Below, piece by piece: positions 60,675-64,000 of a stretch of DNA of 64,000 bases; positions within the stretch are counted from its first letter, which is position 1; the number at the start of each line of letters is the position of its first letter. Below the pieces are notes generated by a model that was not told the origin of the DNA, ran no database searches, and was given only the letters and a program-made list of their open reading frames with translations. The DNA is from Candidatus Microthrix parvicella Bio17-1. GTDB taxonomy: Bacteria > Actinomycetota > Acidimicrobiia > Acidimicrobiales > Microtrichaceae. The DNA lies in the NCBI RefSeq assembly GCF_000299415.1, contig NZ_AMPG01000001.1, positions 806,001 to 870,000 on the forward strand, in the 5' to 3' direction. The position numbers were made by a program, and so were the translations under genes.

Positions 60675-60844
60675 ACTCAACCGAACTCCCCGACGCCGAT
60701 GTCCTCACCCAAGCCAGAGCCGACTTCGGCCCCAGGATCCTCACCAAGGAACTCATCGCCAACAACCCACCACCTCGGGTGGCTGAGACGCCCGATCAGG
60801 TTCGACCTCAATTGCATGCTACGTTAGCCAGTGCTTTGTTCTAG
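60675..60844 (+). pseudogene. Downstream fragment of the gene split by the IS island
   Basis: Reads, after the TA, YSTELPDADVLTQARADFGPRILTKELIANNPPPRVAETPDQVRPQLHATLASALF and stops at 60842-60844. It joins in frame to PDLTP at 57647 when the island and one TA are removed. Total visible protein about 95 residues. Ends 7 bp before the convergent MBOAT gene. Family unknown. Confidence 0.6.
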
Positions 60845-60850
60845 TTTTTC

Positions 60851-62626
60851 CTAGAATTGAAAATAGATGAAGGGCGCCACACCCTGGGGACCGAGGATGT
60901 CGATCCCGGCGAGCAGGATGCCGAATGCCAGCGCCTGAGCAAGTGGCGCCCAACGGGAGAACCCCACCTCCAGGGTGTCGCCCACCTTGGAGGGCAGGTA
61001 CTGAGCAGCGATCGCGCCGGCGACCACCACGAGTATCAGCGGCGTGACCAGCGATTGCCCGCCTGTCCAGCCGGTGAACAACCGGCCGAGCACGGCGAAC
61101 GCGTCACCCAGCGACGGTGCCCGGAAGAACACCCATCCGACGCACACAAAGGCAAACACCAACGCCCGTTTCACCGGCAGTGGCCACCCGCTGCGGGGCG
61201 GGCGGTCGTCTTCCAGCTCCGCCCGAAGCCGGCTCCACTCCTCGTCGAAGGGGATCTCATCGGTGCGGCGGCGACGGCGCCACCGGCCTCCTGCACCAGC
61301 CTGAGCCACCCCCATGTCGTTCGAACTTTCGTCGTCGTACCCGACTCCCTGGCCGGCATCCCGCACCTCAACGGCGTCGAGGCGCAGCCCCGCAGTGTCG
61401 TAGGTGGCCCGGGCCCTGCCGGAGCCCCCAAAGCTCCATTGATCGTGCGAGACGGGCACCGTAGGCGCCTGCCCCGTGGCCTCGAACGCGGCGTTCTCCT
61501 GCGCAAGCGCCTTCACCGCCTGACGGCGCTGAACCCACGCGGCTCGCACCCCTGCCGACAGCGGTCGACCCTCTTGGCGGCGGTCCCTCATCCACCGCTC
61601 GCCCGCCAGGCCAAGCCCCTGGTAGAGGCCCCACACGATGAACGTGCCGCTGGCGCCATGCCAGAGTCCTCCGAGCGCCATGGTCAAGATGAGGTTGCGG
61701 TACTGGCGTGCCCGGCCGCCCTGGTTGCCCCCCAGCGGAATATAGAGATAGTCGAGCAACCAACGCGACAGCGTCATGTGCCAACGACGCCAAAAGTCTT
61801 GAATACTGCTCGACGCATAAGGACGGTCGAAGTTGTCTGGGAAGTGAAAGCCCAGCAACAACGCCACGCCAATGGCAATGTCGGTGTAGCCGGAGAAATC
61901 GGCGTAGATCTGGACGGCGTAGGCCAGGACCGCCACAAACACCGTGAATGCCGTGTAGCCGCCTGGTGCGGCAAACACCGGATCGACCAGTTGTGCCATC
62001 AACGATGCGATCACCACCTTTTTGATCAGGCCTCGACCAATCAGACGCACCGCGCGGGCCACATCCACCCCGTCGGGGTTGCGACGGCTGTGCAGTTCGG
62101 GCATGAACTCGCTGGTGCGCACGATGGGCCCGGCCACCAATTGCGGGAAGAACGCCAGAAAGAGGCTGACGTCCAGCAGGGAGTACGTCCGCTCATCACC
62201 CCGGTACACGTCGATGAGGTAGCTGAGACCCTGAAAGGTGAAAAAGCTGATGGCAATCGGTAACGCCACGGTTTTCACCAGGCCGTGCGGCTCCAGCCCG
62301 AACGGAGACAGCAATCTCACCAGCGACTCGGTAAAGAACTCGTAGTACTTGAAGTAGCCCAGCGTGCCCAGGTTGGCGAGCAGGCCGACAACCAGCCAGG
62401 CACGACGCGCTGCGCCTGCACGGGGTTCCATTGCCTTGGTCACCAGATGGTTGACCACGCTCGCCCCGATGATGAGCGCCAAAAACCGCCAGTTCCAGGC
62501 CCCGTAAAACACGTAGCTGGCTGCAAGCATGAAGAGTTTCCATGCCTGAGGCCGTTCGTTGAGCCTCCAGGAGACCCCAAGCACCACCACAAAGAAGAGG
62601 GCGAAACTCATGGTGGGGAAGAGCAT
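60851..62626 (-). CDS. MBOAT family O-acyltransferase (AlgI-like) with a hydrophilic insertion
   Basis: 591 residues, longer than typical AlgI (about 470-520). Ten or more membrane helices; conserved segments SFFTFQGLSYLIDVYRG, FFPQLVAGPIVR, QIYADFSGYTDIAIGVALLLGFHFPDNFDRPY, SIQDFWRRWHMTLSRWLLDYLYIPLGGN and the catalytic-His motif GGLWHGASGTFIVWG. An extra soluble insert of about 130 residues (about 345-475, polar with RRRRR) lies before the last helices. It transfers acyl groups to extracellular sugars or polymers. No DHHW/SGNH partner gene is visible next to it. Confidence 0.9.
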   Translation of the reverse strand: MLFPTMSFALFFVVVLGVSWRLNERPQAWKLFMLAASYVFYGAWNWRFLALIIGASVVNHLVTKAMEPRAGAARRAWLVVGLLANLGTLGYFKYYEFFTESLVRLLSPFGLEPHGLVKTVALPIAISFFTFQGLSYLIDVYRGDERTYSLLDVSLFLAFFPQLVAGPIVRTSEFMPELHSRRNPDGVDVARAVRLIGRGLIKKVVIASLMAQLVDPVFAAPGGYTAFTVFVAVLAYAVQIYADFSGYTDIAIGVALLLGFHFPDNFDRPYASSSIQDFWRRWHMTLSRWLLDYLYIPLGGNQGGRARQYRNLILTMALGGLWHGASGTFIVWGLYQGLGLAGERWMRDRRQEGRPLSAGVRAAWVQRRQAVKALAQENAAFEATGQAPTVPVSHDQWSFGGSGRARATYDTAGLRLDAVEVRDAGQGVGYDDESSNDMGVAQAGAGGRWRRRRRTDEIPFDEEWSRLRAELEDDRPPRSGWPLPVKRALVFAFVCVGWVFFRAPSLGDAFAVLGRLFTGWTGGQSLVTPLILVVVAGAIAAQYLPSKVGDTLEVGFSRWAPLAQALAFGILLAGIDILGPQGVAPFIYFQF

Positions 62627-62928
62627 GGTGGCGCGCCTCTTTCAGGTGCGGCTCCGCCCGCGTGCCCAACGCCCGGTCAGTCAACCACACGCCGGCCGCC
62701 GATTCGTGGATGTTCAGCGCCTTCGGGTGGGCGCCAGGCGGCAATAGCCAGTCGGTTTGATGTGCCGCTCCAGGCGGCCCCGTGATGCAGCCCCTGAGAT
62801 CAAACCCCACAAGGTGCCGGGTGATTCACCCTATGGACCCAGAGCGTTCATAGGGTAGCCAACACGGTTCGAGCGATACGGATGACGTTCAAAGTGCAAA
62901 GTTCATTTCTGAGGCCTATGGTGGCTTC
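62627..62928. other. 300-bp intergenic region with a hairpin
   Basis: No gene seen. An 8-bp stem ACCCTATG ... CATAGGGT (62828-62835 with 62849-62856, 13-base loop) sits 73 bp before the next start and could be an operator or a leader hairpin. The remainder has average composition. Confidence 0.5.
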
Positions 62929-63498
62929 ATGGCATCAAGCACACGAACCCAAGACACAACCAATCCGGAAGCCGCAGTCCGCCGGTACCTCAACTACCTC
63001 AGTGATCCAACTTCTGTGATCGACCACGATCGAGTTGAGGAGGTACAGGCAGAACTGAGTGCTACTGACGACCAGATCGAGCGTCTGCGTTTGGAGTCAG
63101 AGCTCGATCGTGTGCGCAGCACCGATGGCGAATCCGTGGTCCGAGAGTTCATTTCCGTGGCCAAGCAGTTTGCCGAAGAAGAGGACATCACCGCTGACGC
63201 ATTTCGTCGTCAAGGTGTGCCCACCGAGGTGCTTGCCCAGGCCGGGTTTGGCACGAAGGGTGGAAAGGCCACTTCGGCTCGCTCGCAGCGGGTCAACGCC
63301 GCCACCGTCGCCGCCCACGTTCAAGGTCGCAGCGGCACGTGGACCTACAACGACATCGAATCCGGCACCGGTGCCAGCATCGGCACCGTGCGCAAGGTGG
63401 TTGACGATCTGGTGGCCGCCAAGAAGGTGAAGTCGCTGGGGCCCGACCCCGACCACGCCAGCAGGGGCCGCGCACCCAACCTGTTCACCGCCGCCTGA
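62929..63498 (+). CDS. Conserved protein with C-terminal winged-helix-like domain
   Basis: 189 residues from ATG 62929. A helical N-terminus (AAVRRYLNYLSDPTSVIDHDRVEEVQAELSATDDQIERLRLESELDRV) with heptad-like spacing suggests coiled coil, then an Arg/Glu-rich helix. The end is a winged-helix-like domain (NAATVAAHVQGRSGTWTYNDIESGTGASIGTVRKVVDDLVAAKKVKSLGPDPDH). It could bind DNA as a dimer. I do not recognise a named family. A strong hairpin terminator follows. Confidence 0.72.
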   Translation: MASSTRTQDTTNPEAAVRRYLNYLSDPTSVIDHDRVEEVQAELSATDDQIERLRLESELDRVRSTDGESVVREFISVAKQFAEEEDITADAFRRQGVPTEVLAQAGFGTKGGKATSARSQRVNAATVAAHVQGRSGTWTYNDIESGTGASIGTVRKVVDDLVAAKKVKSLGPDPDHASRGRAPNLFTAA

Positions 63499-63531
63499 CA
63501 CACCCGAAAGGGCAACTCAGCCCGTGCATGG

Positions 63532-63564
63532 AGAAGCCCCCGAACCACTGGTTCGGGGGCTTCT
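63532..63564. terminator. Strong bidirectional-looking terminator
   Basis: Perfect 16-bp arms AGAAGCCCCCGAACCA and TGGTTCGGGGGCTTCT around one base, followed by TGCGTTT on the plus strand. It lies 34 bp after the winged-helix-like gene and just beyond the tRNA end on the minus strand, so it can serve both converging transcripts. Confidence 0.9.
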
Positions 63565-63588
63565 GCGTTTACGTCTGCATCACATGGG

Positions 63589-63662
63589 TGGAGGTGATGG
63601 GAATCGAACCCACGACCTCATCGTTGCGAACGATGCGCTCTAGCCAACTGAGCTACACCCCC
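63589..63662 (-). tRNA. tRNA-Ala (anticodon CGC)
   Basis: 74-base cloverleaf on the minus strand. The acceptor stem is GGGGGTG with CACCTCC (one G-U), and the D arm is GCTC...GAGC. The anticodon arm is CATCG-TTCGCAA-CGATG with CGC at the anticodon position, and the T arm is GTGGG-TTCGATT-CCCAT. The discriminator is A and the CCA end is not encoded. It reads GCG alanine codons. Confidence 0.95.
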
Positions 63663-63703
63663 ATGTTGGGATCACGACACACTACCGGCTCAACCGGAGT
63701 GCG

Positions 63704-64000
63704 TTACCAGCCCACTGAACGACGGAGGGGCTGCTGGGCCCACTCGTCGTAGTACTCGCTCTGGGAGTCGTCGACCTCGTACCCGGCGTAGGCGGCATCT
63801 TGGCCGTCCACGTCGGAGTAGTAGGTCTCGGCGTCGACGTAGGAGTCGTCGTAGTACGCCGCAGGTTCGGCTGCGGGTTGCGCCGCGTAGCCTGCAACGG
63901 CGTTGCCGGGCCTGACATCATCGAGGTAGTAGACCTCGCCGACAGCACCGGCCGGCTGCGGCGACGGGGCCTGGTGCTGCAGGTAGGAGGGGCGGGGCCG
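63704..64000 (-). CDS. Tyr/Asp-rich protein, 3' part (5' end outside the window)
   Basis: A minus-strand frame with stop TAA at 63704-63706 runs off the right edge; 98 residues visible. It has repeated YY-D elements (VYYLDDV, AAYYDDSYVD, TYYSDVD, SEYYDEW) and Gln/Pro/Ala-rich spacers, ending QQPLRRSVGW. The composition suggests a disordered cell-surface or cell-division-associated tail. The start, membrane segments and family cannot be seen. The tRNA gene follows directly downstream. Confidence 0.7.
   Translation of the reverse strand, partial: RPRPSYLQHQAPSPQPAGAVGEVYYLDDVRPGNAVAGYAAQPAAEPAAYYDDSYVDAETYYSDVDGQDAAYAGYEVDDSQSEYYDEWAQQPLRRSVGW

Larger units (their letters stand above)
57650..60675. 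mobile_element. Island of damaged insertion sequences inserted at a TA target
   Basis: 3026 bp containing, left to right, an IS110-type element, the 5' part of an IS630-type gene, a possible end of an IS256-type element, and the 3' part of an IS1182-type gene. The outer borders show TA on both sides (57648-57649 and 60674-60675), and excision restores a reading frame exactly. The inner borders begin with imperfectly related sequences (GGTGTGCTGG on the left, GGTGGCTGG on the right when read inward), consistent with terminal repeats of the first insert. Later insertions and deletions nested inside it. Confidence 0.72.

Overview
This is a GC-rich (roughly two thirds G+C) bacterial chromosome segment. 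Actinobacterial hallmarks are DUF3097, DUF2505, a DUF222/HNH (13E12-type) gene, a 14-helix MFS pump with its TetR repressor, many short-chain dehydrogenases and several FadD-type ligases. Gene style and intergenic spacing suggest an Acidimicrobiia-like lineage (Microthrix/Ilumatobacter type). That placement is an inference from gene content; no marker gene in the window proves it.

Layout. 1-6.7 kb: leftward genes for DUF3097 (cut by the window edge), an SDR, type I pantothenate kinase (coaA), a DUF2505 protein, a cyclase-family hydrolase, a zinc alcohol dehydrogenase and an enoyl-CoA hydratase/isomerase, with one rightward small heat-shock protein. 6.7-13 kb: secreted PI-PLC-like protein, thioesterase, AzlCD exporter, lipoprotein and a repeat-rich HNH protein. 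12.9-20.4 kb: amidohydrolase, MBL-fold hydrolase, FMN glutamate-synthase-like protein, ThDP-dependent pyruvate-oxidase-like enzyme, SDR and EthD protein. 20.4-27.9 kb: cyclic-nucleotide-binding protein, MFS/TetR pair, a TetR coupled to a FadD3-like ligase, membrane proteins and a CoA transferase. 28-38.7 kb: Eis-like acetyltransferase, a frameshifted alpha/beta hydrolase, SDRs, a decayed aminoglycoside-phosphotransferase gene, a SNF2 helicase and a dienoyl-CoA-reductase-like flavoprotein. 38.8-52.2 kb: GH3 lipoprotein, two acyl-CoA synthetases around an enoyl-CoA hydratase, PIG-L deacetylase, prepilin peptidase, DUF459, CBS, thioredoxin-like, GNAT and DoxX-like genes, a radical-SAM/carboxymuconolactone-decarboxylase pair and an MtfA-like peptidase.

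The right part is accessory. It holds the remnant of a large helicase/restriction-type gene beside a tyrosine recombinase (52.4-53.7 kb), then a GNAT protein with an acyl-carrier-like N-terminus, a secreted protein of three near-identical 94-residue repeats, and a secreted S1 protease. A 3-kb island of damaged insertion sequences follows (IS110, IS630, a possible IS256-type end, IS1182). The island splits an older gene whose reading frame is restored exactly if the island and one TA copy are removed. The window ends with an MBOAT acyltransferase, a conserved winged-helix-like gene, tRNA-Ala(CGC) and the 3' part of a Tyr/Asp-rich protein gene.

The most coherent regulatory signal is a palindrome, CTGACG-N3-CGTCAG. 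It sits 20-95 bp upstream of five transcription units (SDR, alcohol dehydrogenase, amidohydrolase, CoA transferase, and the divergent acyl-CoA synthetase/enoyl-CoA hydratase pair), all of the acyl-CoA or oxidative catabolism type. This looks like a single unrecognised regulon for lipid, steroid or aromatic side-chain breakdown.
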